DNA of 34,436 nucleotides from NCBI GenBank assembly GCA_031549605.1, contig JAVBPM010000076.1:1-34436 (forward strand), in the 5' to 3' direction. Of the stretch, positions 1 through 8,021 are shown piece after piece. Below the pieces are notes generated by a model. That model had not been told where the DNA came from and ran no database searches. It saw only the letters and a program-made list of their open reading frames with translations. The translations under genes were made by a program, and so were the position numbers. Source of the stretch: WRAI01 sp031549605 (GTDB lineage Bacteria > Bacillota > Clostridia > Oscillospirales > UBA929). Numbering within the stretch: position 1 is the stretch's first letter; each line of letters starts with the position of its first letter.

Positions 1-387
1 TGTGACGGGCAGCCCTATATCGTGCCGCTTAACTTTGGTTGTGAGTGGCAGGGCGAGGCGCTGACGCTGTGGTTGCATGGTGCACGCGAGGGCCGCAAGC
101 TGGACATGGTTGCCCAGAACGGTGTCTGCTGCTTTGAAATGGACGACGGCGGACGCGTGGTCGAGGATACACAGGCCGAGCGGTTTACCGCCGCCTATAC
201 GTGCGTGATGGGCGAGGGGCACATCGAGCTGGTGACCGATGACGAGCAGAAGCGCAAGGGGCTGGCGCTGCTGATGGCGCATGTGGCGCCGGGTCGCGAC
301 TTTGCCTTTCCGCAGCCGGTGCTTGACGCCGTGGCGGTGCTGAAGCTGACGGTCGAGCGTTACTCGGCCAAACGCAACGGCGGCTAG
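1..387 (+). CDS. Pyridoxamine 5'-phosphate oxidase-like / NimA-type flavin split-barrel protein (5' end missing)
   Basis: The frame is open from base 1, so the start lies outside the window; 128 residues up to a TAG stop are visible. The translation shows the strand pattern typical of NimA-like members of the PNPOx superfamily: PYIVPLNFG, then LWLHGAREGRKLDM (a histidine followed by an EGRK segment, usual in this group), then a strand with YTCVMGEGHIEL and a helix that starts near DDEQKRKGLALLMAH. Family members are small FMN-binding cytosolic dimers; some reduce nitroimidazoles, but most have no known substrate. A specific reaction cannot be assigned. It converges on the pilin gene, with a hairpin terminator between them. 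The superfamily call is fairly safe, the NimA-type subgroup less so. Confidence 0.72.
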   Translation, partial: CDGQPYIVPLNFGCEWQGEALTLWLHGAREGRKLDMVAQNGVCCFEMDDGGRVVEDTQAERFTAAYTCVMGEGHIELVTDDEQKRKGLALLMAHVAPGRDFAFPQPVLDAVAVLKLTVERYSAKRNGG

Positions 388-397
388 ACAAAAAAAT

Positions 398-433
398 AAC
401 AGGGCGCTCTGCTAATCGGCAGGGCGCCCTGTT
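398..433 (-). terminator. Intrinsic terminator, mainly for the pilin gene
   Basis: Arms 398-412 and 419-433 pair over 15 positions (one G-U) around a 6-nt loop. On the minus strand the hairpin is followed by a run of T (complement of the A run at 390-396), which fits a rho-independent terminator for the gene at 436-1239. On the plus strand the downstream bases are not U-rich, so it would be weaker for the left gene. Confidence 0.8.
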
Positions 434-435
434 GA

Positions 436-1239
436 TTATGCGCGGTAGAAGGCCTCGATGTCCCAGATGCTGACACCGTTGGTGGGTGCCGCCGTCTTTT
501 TGTTGAAGGTGAAGCGCAGCGACGAGGTTACGATGCTGTCAAACTGGATGCGCTCCTTGCTGCTGTCGGTGGCGTTTCGCGCCTTGGACGGCAGGTCGGG
601 GCCGGCCTGCATGGTGGTGCCGGTCGTCAGTGTGACCCACTGGTCGGTTGTGCCCGGCTTGAGGTACTCGATTTTGTACGAGGCGATGCGGTCGCCGTAC
701 TGCATGGCGGTCAGCTCGTTGATGCGGCAGTTCTCTTTCAGCGGAATGGTCAGCGTTGAGGTGACGATCGAGTCGGTGGTCGCCCAGCGTGAATCAACGG
801 CGCTGTCAAAGGCGTTGGCCGCGCCGTAGGCGGTGTTGTTATGATAGACGTTGCTGGCGGCCGGGTCGCCGCCGAGCGCCGTGCGGAACAGGTTCAACGC
901 GCCGGGCTTGTTGCGGTAGCCATTGACCGAGTGCTCGCTGCACACCAGCTCGTTGTTGAGCGCTGAGTAGGTGCCGCCGTATTGGCAGTCGATTTCCTCA
1001 CAATACTGGCCGTATTTGTGTGGGTCGGACAAAAAGCTCTCCAGCGTGGTGTCACGGTGCTGCAAATGATAGGCGGTGTAGCCGGTCAGCACGCTGCGCT
1101 GCGTGACCTTGCAGGCGCTTACCCTCGTCTGGTCGATATAGCGCAGCAGGCTGGGCACCGCGATGGCGGCCAGTATGGCGATGATGATTAACACAACGAT
1201 GAGCTCAACCAGCGTAAAGCCCTTTTTGCTAAGCCTCAT
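436..1239 (-). CDS. Type IV-type prepilin with C-terminal discoidin (F5/8 type C)-like domain
   Basis: 267 residues. Residues 1-6 are a short basic leader, cleavage is expected at G7|F8 (KKGFTLVE), with the conserved glutamate E12 and a hydrophobic helix to about residue 31: a class III / type IV prepilin N-terminus recognised by a PilD-like peptidase. Residues 32-120 are a cysteine-containing region (C43, C80, C85, C100). Residues about 127-267 resemble an F5/8 type C or CBM32 jelly-roll: ANAFD...DSRWAT at 142-153, RIASYKIEYL, W201, and SIWDIEAFY at 257-265. Such domains bind carbohydrate or other surface ligands. No assembly ATPase, PilC or prepilin peptidase gene is nearby, so this is an orphan minor pilin or adhesin subunit. 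ATG start with AGAGGAAA upstream. The prepilin call is certain; the discoidin call is by motif reading. Confidence 0.85.
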   Translation of the reverse strand: MRLSKKGFTLVELIVVLIIIAILAAIAVPSLLRYIDQTRVSACKVTQRSVLTGYTAYHLQHRDTTLESFLSDPHKYGQYCEEIDCQYGGTYSALNNELVCSEHSVNGYRNKPGALNLFRTALGGDPAASNVYHNNTAYGAANAFDSAVDSRWATTDSIVTSTLTIPLKENCRINELTAMQYGDRIASYKIEYLKPGTTDQWVTLTTGTTMQAGPDLPSKARNATDSSKERIQFDSIVTSSLRFTFNKKTAAPTNGVSIWDIEAFYRA

Positions 1240-1405
1240 ATGTTTCCTCTGTCAGTGAGATTTTGTCGCTTATAGTATGGCGCGCGTTGTCTCTACTACA
1301 CATGACGGCAGAATTTGCCGCGCGTTCCGCTATTTTTTCGATTTTGGAGTCATGAACAGTAGCGCGGCGGGCACGGCTGAATTGATGGGCAAAGTGCAAA
1401 TAATT

Positions 1406-2575
1406 CTAAATGATATATTTACGACGATGCATACGCTTAAGCCGCATAAGCAACCAGCCGCCGACAATAACGGCCGACAAAATGAGCGACACGCGCAGCG
1501 TGATGAGCAGCGTGCCCTCAAAGCGCATGCCGGCCAGTTGGGCGATTTGCTGTACCAGCACGGCGCTGATGTCCTTGAAAAACAACAGCGACAGCAGGTA
1601 GGCGTAGACGGCGCTGATCATACCGTGCAGCAGTTTGCCGGCGATATATGTCCAGCTGCGCAGCCCGCTTTTGGATAAAAAGCTGAGCACCTGCGCGTGG
1701 ACGCTGATGCCCGCCCAGCCCAGCATAAAGGCGGCCATTGACAAACTGGCGTTCATACTGACACCGGCGCTTTGCAGCGACCACAGACCGCTGGTCAGCT
1801 CAATCAGACCGGTCAGCAGATGATTGGCCTGCTCGCTGTCAAAGCCGATCGGCTCCAGCAGCGTGCCCAAGCTTTCGCCGACGGCGGGCAATAGGCCGAA
1901 CTGAAAGAGCATACGGATGGCCACAGTGAAAAAGACGACAAAGGCGCAGATGTTGAGCACCGATTGGAATGAGGTCGTCACCGATTGGGTGAAGGCGGTG
2001 GTCAGTCCGAGCGGTGGGCGCGACATCGTGTGCGCCGGCATCGGCCGCGCCGAGCGTTTGTAAAAGCGAAAAACCAGCCCGACCGTCACCGAAGCGGCGA
2101 CATGCGCGAGGTAGAGCAGCAGCCCGACGCGCGAGCTGGCAAATACGCCGACGCCGACGACGCCGAAGATAAAGGCGGGGCCGGAGTTGTTGCAAAAGGC
2201 GAGCATGCGCTCGGCCTCCTCCTTGCCGCACAGCTTATTTTCGTAAAGCGACAGCGCCGTGCGCGCCCCGACGGGGTAGCCGCCGATAAAGCCCATGGCC
2301 AGCGCCGTGCCGCAGGCGCCGTTGACGCGAAACAGCGGCCGCATGATTGGCTCAAGCAGCCGTCCCAGCGCCTGCGCGACGCCCAGCTGCACCAGCAGCG
2401 TCGACAGCACGAAAAAGGGAAAGAGCGATGGAATGATGATGTTGAAGCAAAGCGTCAGGCCGTCGCGCGCCGACTGGGTGGCCTGTTCGGGGCGCAGCAG
2501 CAGACCGGCCAGGCAGAGCAAAACGGCAACCGTTGCCGCCCAGTCTGTCCACCGGCTCTTGGCTTGATTTGGCAT
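1406..2575 (-). CDS. ylbJ: Sporulation integral membrane protein YlbJ
   Basis: 389 residues with about eight to ten hydrophobic segments. Features usual in YlbJ are present: IIIPSLFPFFVLS near 47-59, FIGGYPVGA at 96-104, and CNNSGPAFIFG at 128-138; the second half repeats the gate-type (nucleoside-recognition-like) fold. In Bacillus subtilis ylbJ is a sigma-E-dependent mother-cell gene needed for normal spore maturation; its transported substrate is not known to me. It is divergent from yqfC, another sigma-E-type gene, across a 99-bp gap. ATG start with AGGTGAGG about 3-4 nt upstream. The pilin gene lies downstream on the same strand with a 166-bp gap, probably a separate unit. Function at family level is well supported. 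Confidence 0.92.
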   Translation of the reverse strand: MPNQAKSRWTDWAATVAVLLCLAGLLLRPEQATQSARDGLTLCFNIIIPSLFPFFVLSTLLVQLGVAQALGRLLEPIMRPLFRVNGACGTALAMGFIGGYPVGARTALSLYENKLCGKEEAERMLAFCNNSGPAFIFGVVGVGVFASSRVGLLLYLAHVAASVTVGLVFRFYKRSARPMPAHTMSRPPLGLTTAFTQSVTTSFQSVLNICAFVVFFTVAIRMLFQFGLLPAVGESLGTLLEPIGFDSEQANHLLTGLIELTSGLWSLQSAGVSMNASLSMAAFMLGWAGISVHAQVLSFLSKSGLRSWTYIAGKLLHGMISAVYAYLLSLLFFKDISAVLVQQIAQLAGMRFEGTLLITLRVSLILSAVIVGGWLLMRLKRMHRRKYII

Positions 2576-2674
2576 GACCTCACCTCAGGGTATCTTATGA
2601 GCAAAAGCTTGGCAGACAGAACGTGTTTTTTGCCGCGCGGCGCGCATATGTATAACAGGACGGGAGGGATGCGT

Positions 2675-2965
2675 ATGCCCAAAGATGTTAAAGACCAAAA
2701 GCCGACGCTGCTTGAGCGTGCGGCGGCCATTATGGACTTGCCGGCCGACACCGTGGCGGGGCTGCCGCGCGTGGAGATTATCGGCTTGCGGCAGTGCTAT
2801 GTCAGCCAACACAAGGGGTTGCTGGTGTATGAGGACGACTTGATTTCAGTCAACGGCGGTCGCGCCGCCATTAAATTGCACGGCAGCGGGCTGGTCATTC
2901 GCGCCATGGACGCCGGTTCGCTGTTGGTCGAGGGCCAGCTGCAATCGGTTGAATTTGTCTACTGA
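2675..2965 (+). CDS. yqfC: Sporulation protein YqfC
   Basis: 96 residues: LLERAAAIMDLPADTVAGLPRVEIIG, then Y..QHKGLLVYEDDLISVN, IKLHGSGLVIRAM, and a final EGQLQSVEFVY. This is the characteristic YabP/YqfC pattern (short beta-rich protein with a 'G.g..i....e.i.v.G.i.si.f' end). The reading frame stays open far upstream, but GGGAGGG at 2662-2668 places the start at ATG 2675; ATG 2669 would overlap the ribosome-binding site. In B. subtilis yqfC is made in the mother cell under sigma-E. It is nine bases ahead of yqfD, so the two form an operon. Confidence 0.9.
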   Translation: MPKDVKDQKPTLLERAAAIMDLPADTVAGLPRVEIIGLRQCYVSQHKGLLVYEDDLISVNGGRAAIKLHGSGLVIRAMDAGSLLVEGQLQSVEFVY

Positions 2966-2974
2966 GGTGGCGGT

Positions 2975-4195
2975 ATGCAAAAAATCATCAATTTGGGGCG
3001 CGGCAGCCTGTGCCTGAGCGTTGAGGGGCCTTTTCCCGAGCGCTTTCTCAACCTGTGTGCCGAGCATGACATTGCCTTTTGGCAGGTTAAGCGGCTGGGC
3101 AAAACATCGTTGCAGGTCAACGTCAGCTGGCCGCAGCGCCGCAAGGTGGCGGCGCTGGCCAAGCAGGCCGGCTTTACCGTGCGGCGCGAGGGAGAGCAGG
3201 GCGTGCCGGTTTTTTGGCGTCAGCTGCGCAAGCGGCTGGGTCTTGTCATTGGGTTGGGGCTGTTTGCCGCCATGATTGGCATTATGTCTCGCTTTGTCTG
3301 GGACATTGAGGTGGTGGGCAATGTGACCATCCCGACCGAAAAGATACTGCTGCACCTGCAGGAACTGGGCGTTGGCATCGGTACACCGGTGGGCAGCATT
3401 GTGTCGCGCGACATCAAGGAGTCGATGCTGCTGCAAATCAACGAGCTGAGCTGGCTGGCCGTCAATGTCAAGGGCAGCCGCGCGACCGTTGAGGTGCGTG
3501 AGCGCGACTTGGGCGAGCCGCGCGTTGACGAGTCGGTGCCCTGCCATCTGGTGGCGCGCAAGCCGGGCGTTATTGTGGCGCTGGAGGCGCGGCAGGGACA
3601 GTACAAGGTGACGCTTGGCGCGACGGTCAATGCCGGTGATATACTGGCCAGTGGCGCGATGGAGAGTCCCAACGGCACGCTGCGCATGGTACACGCCATG
3701 GGTGAGGTGTACGCGCGGACGTGGTACGACATCGAGGGCTGTGTGCCGCTGACGGCGTCGGGCAAGCAGTATACCGGTCGCGCCAGCAAGACCTACACGC
3801 TGCTGTTGGGCACCGGCGCAAGCGCGCCGACGCTGGGCGGTACGGGCGGCTTTGCCGCCTTTGACAAAAAAGAAAGCCGGCGGAAGCTCAAGCTGCCGCC
3901 GGGCGTGACACTGCCGTTGACTATGGTGACCGAGGAGTACATCGAGTATGTGGCGCAGCCGTACACCATGAGTCTCGAGGTGGCAAAGGCGGCGCTGATG
4001 AAAAACCTGCAGGCGCAGCTGTCGCAGCGCAGTGAGCAGGCTGAGGTGCTGGACAAGAACATCACATGGCGGCAGGAAAACGGCGTGCTGTACGGCCGGT
4101 TGACGGCCGAGTGCCGCGAGCAGATTGCCCAAGAGCAGACCTTTGACCCGCTGACCATTCCGACGCCAACGCCGCCGCCGAACGCCTCGCCCTAG
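2975..4195 (+). CDS. yqfD: Sporulation protein YqfD
   Basis: 406 residues: an N-terminal soluble part (1-86), a single transmembrane helix at about 88-109, then a large exposed part with short repeats such as WDIEVVGN, INELSWLAVNVKGSRATVEVRER, and KPGVIVALEARQGQYKV.LGATVNAGDILASG, all hallmarks of YqfD. The C-terminal end is proline-rich (TIPTPTPPPNASP). Known from B. subtilis as a sigma-E-controlled membrane protein of the mother cell required for efficient sporulation; molecular role unclear. GAGGTGG upstream of ATG 2975. Its stop overlaps the stop of the convergent DUF1294 gene. In many Firmicutes phoH follows directly; here phoH lies 15 kb away. Confidence 0.93.
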   Translation: MQKIINLGRGSLCLSVEGPFPERFLNLCAEHDIAFWQVKRLGKTSLQVNVSWPQRRKVAALAKQAGFTVRREGEQGVPVFWRQLRKRLGLVIGLGLFAAMIGIMSRFVWDIEVVGNVTIPTEKILLHLQELGVGIGTPVGSIVSRDIKESMLLQINELSWLAVNVKGSRATVEVRERDLGEPRVDESVPCHLVARKPGVIVALEARQGQYKVTLGATVNAGDILASGAMESPNGTLRMVHAMGEVYARTWYDIEGCVPLTASGKQYTGRASKTYTLLLGTGASAPTLGGTGGFAAFDKKESRRKLKLPPGVTLPLTMVTEEYIEYVAQPYTMSLEVAKAALMKNLQAQLSQRSEQAEVLDKNITWRQENGVLYGRLTAECREQIAQEQTFDPLTIPTPTPPPNASP

Positions 4196-4464
4196 CGGCT
4201 GACAATGTACCAGCCCAGCGCCGCCAGCTGCAAAAAGCAGAAGGCGGGTACCAGCAACGTGAATTTTTTGTGTTGGGTCTTGTGCCGCAGCAGCTGCATC
4301 GCCAGCAGCGCGCCAAACGGCCCGGGCAGCGACCACCAGAGCAGGGTAGACTCGCGTGTGCGGGGTTTGGCCGTGCGCGCGGCGCGCTTGTCGCGGGCGT
4401 AGAGGCAGAAGGCGATGAGGTTGAGCGTTAACAGCAGGGTGATGATAATCGTTTGAATATCCAT
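4192..4464 (-). CDS. DUF1294 family small membrane protein
   Basis: 90 residues with three likely membrane helices (about 5-20, 42-60, 68-88). The pattern YARDKRAARTAKPRTRESTLL followed by W.LPGPFGALLAMQLLRHKTQHKKF is the DUF1294 signature (DK.aA......R..E..L......G..Ga......r.KT.h..F). Function of the family is not known to me. It converges with yqfD, the two stop codons overlapping (4192-4195). ATG start at 4464, AAAGAGAG upstream. Confidence 0.85.
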   Translation of the reverse strand: MDIQTIIITLLLTLNLIAFCLYARDKRAARTAKPRTRESTLLWWSLPGPFGALLAMQLLRHKTQHKKFTLLVPAFCFLQLAALGWYIVSR

Positions 4465-4532
4465 GGCGGCTCTCTTTCGGTTCTATTGGTGCGCGACGAC
4501 GCATAGAATGGCTAAAAAGGGAGAGTGAACGT

Positions 4533-4802
4533 ATGAATGACGCGCAACTGTTGGCGCTGGCAAAGCAGTATCTGACACTGAAAAAGCAGATTAGGCTGCT
4601 GGAGAACGAATTAAAAGACACCGAGTTGGCGATTAAGCGCGGCATGGGTGATGAGCGCGAGAGAACGTTCGAGGGCATCCGCGTTTCGATAACGCCGTAT
4701 ACCACCCATCACTTTGACAGCAAGACCTTTGCCGTCGATGCGCCGGCGGTGTATAAGCAATATTTGCTCGAGAGTAAGCGCACGCGTTTCTGCGTGCAGT
4801 AG
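4533..4802 (+). CDS. Small coiled-coil protein with phage-type C-terminal motif
   Basis: 89 residues. Residues 1-40 are a predicted coiled coil (AKQYLTLKKQIRLLENEL). After GMGDE and a beta-like stretch comes FDSKTF....PAVYKQYLLESKRTRFCV, which resembles the C-terminal motif (FDtkaFk...PelY.qYt....srRF.V) of small phage and integrative-element proteins often seen near YqaJ/RecT-type genes. No function is known to me. AAAGGGAGAG precedes the ATG, and a perfect terminator follows, so it is a monocistronic expressed gene. No other phage gene is near, suggesting a domesticated or stray element gene. The family resemblance is from memory of the pattern. Confidence 0.7.
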   Translation: MNDAQLLALAKQYLTLKKQIRLLENELKDTELAIKRGMGDERERTFEGIRVSITPYTTHHFDSKTFAVDAPAVYKQYLLESKRTRFCVQ

Positions 4803-4804
4803 AG

Positions 4805-4831
4805 AAAAGGCGGGCCGGGGGCCCGCCTTTT
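4805..4831. terminator. Bidirectional intrinsic terminator
   Basis: Perfect 11-bp stem (4805-4815 with 4821-4831), 5-nt loop, T run at 4828-4832 on the plus strand and a T run from the A's at 4805-4808 on the minus strand. It ends the small gene on the left and the exporter operon coming from the right. Confidence 0.9.
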
Positions 4832-4835
4832 TGCG

Positions 4836-5621
4836 TTATGTGTTGATATCGCGCTTGGGGTACAGCAGGTAGGCAACGGCCAGCATGACGGCGGCAATCA
4901 CCAGTGTCAGCGCCGTGAAGGGCGTCCACAGGCCGTGCTCAAGCAGGCGCAGCGCCGAAACGTATTCAAACGGCGTCAAGTACTTGAGAAAGGACAACTG
5001 CTCGCTGCTCTGGCACAGCACGCTGATGAGGTAGAAGCCGAGCAGCGCCATGGAGGCCAGCGACGGCGCGCGCTTGGGTCGTCGGCAGCCGGCGGCGGTC
5101 AGTAGCCCCAGCGCGGCAAAAAAGAGCATGAACGCCAGCATGGCGACGGTCATTTCGGCGGGATAGGGCGCATTAATGCCGGCGCTGGCAAAGGAGAGCA
5201 GCGAGCCGAGCGCGGTAAAGGCGCAAAAGACAAGGCATTGCAGCACTACGACCAGTAGCTTTTGGGTCAGCACGCTGGTGCGCGTAACGGGGCGGGTCAG
5301 CAAAAAATCGGCGGTTTTGTCGCTCTCCTCGTTGGACAGCGTGCCGGCACCGGCCATGGCGGCAAAGATGCCGCCGGTCGCCAGTAGAAAGACGTGGATG
5401 ATGCCGTAGTATTCGCGCGGGTCGGTCAGACTCAGCCCGACCATGCCAAAGAAAGCCTGCAGAATGCGCGGCATTTTATCGAACATGGCGGTCATGTCAG
5501 GGCCACCGCTTGAGATGTTGCCAAACTTCCACATGCTGAGGTAGACGAGCAGCACGGAAATCGCCGACCAAATGAGCGTGCCCTTGAGGCGGGCGCGGCA
5601 TTCACGATTAAAAATGGTCAC
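4836..5621 (-). CDS. ABC-2 type exporter permease subunit (second of two)
   Basis: 261 residues with six predicted membrane helices. The N-terminus FNRECRARLKGTLIWS and the segment GTLSNEESDKTADFLLTRPVTRTS are typical of ABC-2 permeases (the 'E...gt...ll..Pvsr' loop before TM3). GTG start at 5621 is chosen because TAGGAGGTG lies 6-7 nt upstream. It forms, with the neighbouring permease and ATPase, a heteromeric export complex in the cytoplasmic membrane. Cargo is unknown; such TetR-linked sets often act on antimicrobial or lipid-like compounds, which is inference. It is the last gene of the TetR operon. Confidence 0.85.
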   Translation of the reverse strand: MTIFNRECRARLKGTLIWSAISVLLVYLSMWKFGNISSGGPDMTAMFDKMPRILQAFFGMVGLSLTDPREYYGIIHVFLLATGGIFAAMAGAGTLSNEESDKTADFLLTRPVTRTSVLTQKLLVVVLQCLVFCAFTALGSLLSFASAGINAPYPAEMTVAMLAFMLFFAALGLLTAAGCRRPKRAPSLASMALLGFYLISVLCQSSEQLSFLKYLTPFEYVSALRLLEHGLWTPFTALTLVIAAVMLAVAYLLYPKRDINT

Positions 5622-5632
5622 AGATGCACCTC

Positions 5633-6427
5633 CTAAACGGTGGGGATGTCTTTGCGCCGGTAGATAACAGCGCCGGCGGCCAGACAGGCGGCGGCGATGA
5701 CCAGCGAAAGCGCGACAAAGGTCGCGTCAAAGCTGCCCTTAAAGGTGATGTCAAAGGTGTTGAAGTAGCAGAAGGGCGTCAGGTAGCTGATAAAGGTGGT
5801 CTCGCCGCCCGACGACTCAATCATGCGCAGCGCGAAGAAGGCAAAGACTATGCCCAAACTGACGGGCAGCACCGCCTTGACGCGGTGAAAGACGACGCCG
5901 GCGAGCACGCCGATGGCCCAAAACACCAGCTGCAATAGCAGCATGACAATCGCCAGCCGTCCGAAAGCGCCAATGGAAATGTCGGTGGTGTCGGCAATCA
6001 GCATGGTCATGGGCACCGTGACGATAAAGTAGACGCCGGTGGTGCACAACAGCAATAGGCCGGTCGCCGACAGCTTGGCGGCATAAATGGACAGGCGCGT
6101 CTTGGGCTTGGAAAAGAGAAAGTCGCAGGTCTTGTCGCGCCACTCCTTGTGCATGACGCGCATGCCCAGCATGATGGCTTGAATGGAGGCGCAGACGCTG
6201 ATGTAGAGAAACACCAATCCGGCAAAATAGCCGGCCGGCGTGCCAAACATGTCGGCGTGCAGCCCCAGCAGCTTAAAGGCGTCGCCCAGCGAGTCCATGA
6301 TGCCGCTGTTGTCCATGGCGTCCTTGAAGGTGGGGTAGAGCGCCATCAGCATCAGCGTGACGGTAATCAGCGTGATGACCCAGCCCAGCGTCACCTTGCG
6401 CGCCGCTTTGATTTCAAAGGCAAACAT
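5633..6427 (-). CDS. ABC-2 type exporter permease subunit (first of two)
   Basis: 264 residues with six predicted membrane helices. The loop RVMHKEWRDKTCDFLFSKPKTRLS matches the same ABC-2 permease loop as the next gene, with which it probably forms a heterodimer; the two share overall plan but little identity. ATG at 6427 follows the ATPase stop by three bases, so the genes are translated from one message. Substrate unknown. Confidence 0.85.
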   Translation of the reverse strand: MFAFEIKAARKVTLGWVITLITVTLMLMALYPTFKDAMDNSGIMDSLGDAFKLLGLHADMFGTPAGYFAGLVFLYISVCASIQAIMLGMRVMHKEWRDKTCDFLFSKPKTRLSIYAAKLSATGLLLLCTTGVYFIVTVPMTMLIADTTDISIGAFGRLAIVMLLLQLVFWAIGVLAGVVFHRVKAVLPVSLGIVFAFFALRMIESSGGETTFISYLTPFCYFNTFDITFKGSFDATFVALSLVIAAACLAAGAVIYRRKDIPTV

Positions 6428-6430
6428 AGG

Positions 6431-7315
6431 TCACGCCTCTTTCTGGTAGTAGTGCAGGAAAATTTCCTCCAGCTCGGGTTCGCGCGCCGTGAAGTCGACA
6501 ATGTCGAGTGCGGCTATTTGCTGCAACACCGGCTTGAGGTCGCCGCGGTAGAGGAAGGTGATGGTGTTGCCTTCGACATGACCGTTTTTCGCGCCCAGCG
6601 CGACAAAGGCGTCGAGCGCGGGCGCGCCCTGCGTCTCGATAGTAAAATACTTATAGGCGTTGGCCTTGAGGTTCTTCAGCGTCTCGGTGGTAATCAGACG
6701 CCCCTCTTTGATAATCGCGACGCGGTGGCACATGCGCTGCACCTCGCTGAGTACGTGCGACGAAAAAAGAATGGTTGCGCCGCGTTGGCTTTCGCTTTCC
6801 AGCAGCCGGAAAAAGGTCTGCTGCATCAGCGGGTCAAGGCCCCCGGTCGGCTCGTCGAGAATAATGACGCGCGGCTGGTGCAGCAGGCCCTGCACAATGC
6901 CGACCTTCTTTTTGTTGCCGTAGGACAGGTCGTCGATTTTACGCGTCAGGTCGAGATCCATGATTTCGGCCAGCTCTTTGATGCGCGTGTCGCAGTTTTT
7001 GCCGTAGAACTGCGCCGAATAGCGCAGCAGGTCAATGACCTTGAGATTGTCGTAGTAAAAGACCTCGCTGGGCAGGTAGCCGACCTCGCTGCGCGCCGCG
7101 ACGCCGTCGAGCTGGCTGTCGTGGCCGAGAATGGCCGTGCTGCCCGCCGTCGGCTTGATGAGTCCCAACAGCGTGCGGATGGTGGTCGACTTGCCGGCGC
7201 CATTGGGGCCGATAAAGCCAAAAATCTCGCCCTCCTCGACGCCGAAGCTGACGTCAATGACACCGCGCGCTTTGCCGTAGCTCTTGGTTAGGTTGTTGAC
7301 TTCAATGGCTTTCAT
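6431..7315 (-). CDS. ABC transporter ATP-binding protein
   Basis: 294 residues. Walker A GPNGAGKST at 36-44, signature LSYGNKK at 130-136 (a non-LSGGQ variant common in ABC-2 exporters), Walker B ILDEPTGGLDP at about 152-162, and H-loop FSSHVLSE. The C-terminal 80 residues are the accessory region typical of CcmA/BcrA-type ATPases. Two in-frame ATGs exist (7324 and 7315); the second is chosen because AAAGGA sits directly against the first but eight bases from the second. The start lies inside the end of the TetR gene (14-nt overlap), indicating translational coupling between regulator and exporter. Confidence 0.92.
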   Translation of the reverse strand: MKAIEVNNLTKSYGKARGVIDVSFGVEEGEIFGFIGPNGAGKSTTIRTLLGLIKPTAGSTAILGHDSQLDGVAARSEVGYLPSEVFYYDNLKVIDLLRYSAQFYGKNCDTRIKELAEIMDLDLTRKIDDLSYGNKKKVGIVQGLLHQPRVIILDEPTGGLDPLMQQTFFRLLESESQRGATILFSSHVLSEVQRMCHRVAIIKEGRLITTETLKNLKANAYKYFTIETQGAPALDAFVALGAKNGHVEGNTITFLYRGDLKPVLQQIAALDIVDFTAREPELEEIFLHYYQKEA

Positions 7316-7955
7316 GGCTTTCATCCTTTCGATAATAGCAGGTCTTTAATAAATCAAGCAGGGTGTTGACGTCGCGCTGCAACGCGGGATAGTCGACATC
7401 GTGCCAACGCAGCCCCGCGCGCTTCTGTCGGTCAAGCTCGGTCTGGGAATAGCCGCTGATGGTGTAGTAAATCGAGCGAATGGCGACATTCGGATCGATG
7501 TCGGGCCGAAAAAGGCTGGTGTCGACATTGTCAAGCACGACGGCGTAGCCGGCCGCTATCAGTTTGGCACCGTGCGTCTGCGCCAGCGTGCGGCAAACGG
7601 GACTGTCGTCGGTGTGGGCGGTGTAGGCGAAGTCAAAAAGGCTGGGGTGCTTGCCCGTCAGCTCCAGTTTGAGCGCCATCATGTTGCGCCAGCGGGCAAT
7701 CATGTCGCGGTTGGTGTTGTCAACGCGATTGTAGAAGTCGCGCATCAGCGCCTCCATCACATAGTCGTAGAGATAGGTGAAAAAAGTCTCTTTGTTGCCG
7801 AAGTAGTGGAACAACGCGCCCTTGGAAATGCCGGCTTCCTTTACCACCTCGTCGGTCGACGCGCTGGTGTAGCCCTTGGCGGCAAATACCCGCAGGCCGG
7901 CGTCGAGTATCTGCTGCCGCTTGGCCTCGGGCAGCGCGTGAAAGGTTTCGTACAT
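7302..7955 (-). CDS. TetR family transcriptional repressor
   Basis: 217 residues. An N-terminal helix-turn-helix spans about 8-58: RQQILDAGLRVFAAKGY, then TDEVVKEAGISKGALFHYFGNKETFF, the standard TetR DNA-recognition segment. The remaining helical part would bind a ligand. ATG 7955 is chosen because AAGGAGGT lies five to six bases upstream; longer readings run through the promoter. First gene of the operon with the ABC exporter. A 45-bp palindrome covers its -10 box, so autorepression with release by an exporter substrate is the likely scheme (inference). Confidence 0.93.
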   Translation of the reverse strand: MYETFHALPEAKRQQILDAGLRVFAAKGYTSASTDEVVKEAGISKGALFHYFGNKETFFTYLYDYVMEALMRDFYNRVDNTNRDMIARWRNMMALKLELTGKHPSLFDFAYTAHTDDSPVCRTLAQTHGAKLIAAGYAVVLDNVDTSLFRPDIDPNVAIRSIYYTISGYSQTELDRQKRAGLRWHDVDYPALQRDVNTLLDLLKTCYYRKDESHESH

Positions 7956-7976
7956 GGCGCACCTCCTTGTATGCAA

Positions 7977-8021
7977 GCTATACTGCCGTTGACTGTCCTG
8001 GTCAGTCAACGGCAGTATAGC
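7977..8021. promoter_or_regulatory. Palindromic operator, probable TetR-family binding site
   Basis: Perfect inverted repeat: arm GCTATACTGCCGTTGACTG (7977-7995) and its exact complement at 8003-8021, spaced by 7 nt. The right arm contains the -10 box of the promoter reading into the TetR gene, and the rest lies over the start point and early leader, an ideal place for a repressor. It begins 22 bp upstream of the TetR start codon. No T run follows, so it is not an intrinsic terminator. The same bases would fold into a strong hairpin in the transcript leader. Confidence 0.85.

Noticed and set aside
1985..2674. Long N-terminal extension in the yqfC frame
   Set aside because: It runs antisense through ylbJ and has a shadow-like composition; the ribosome-binding site fixes the start at 2675.
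2576..2674. Sigma-E promoters for ylbJ and yqfC
   Set aside because: Expected from known biology, and CATAAGAT/CATATGTA-like boxes exist, but no matching -35 box at the right spacing is convincing, so none is listed.
2846..4705. A 619-codon open frame on the minus strand opposite yqfD
   Set aside because: It is a GC-rich shadow frame of yqfC/yqfD: low-complexity Arg/His/Gln-rich translation, no recognisable domain, no ribosome-binding site, while the plus strand holds two well-known genes.
7977..8021. The 45-bp palindrome as an intrinsic terminator
   Set aside because: No T run on either side, and a near-consensus promoter overlaps it; operator is the better reading.
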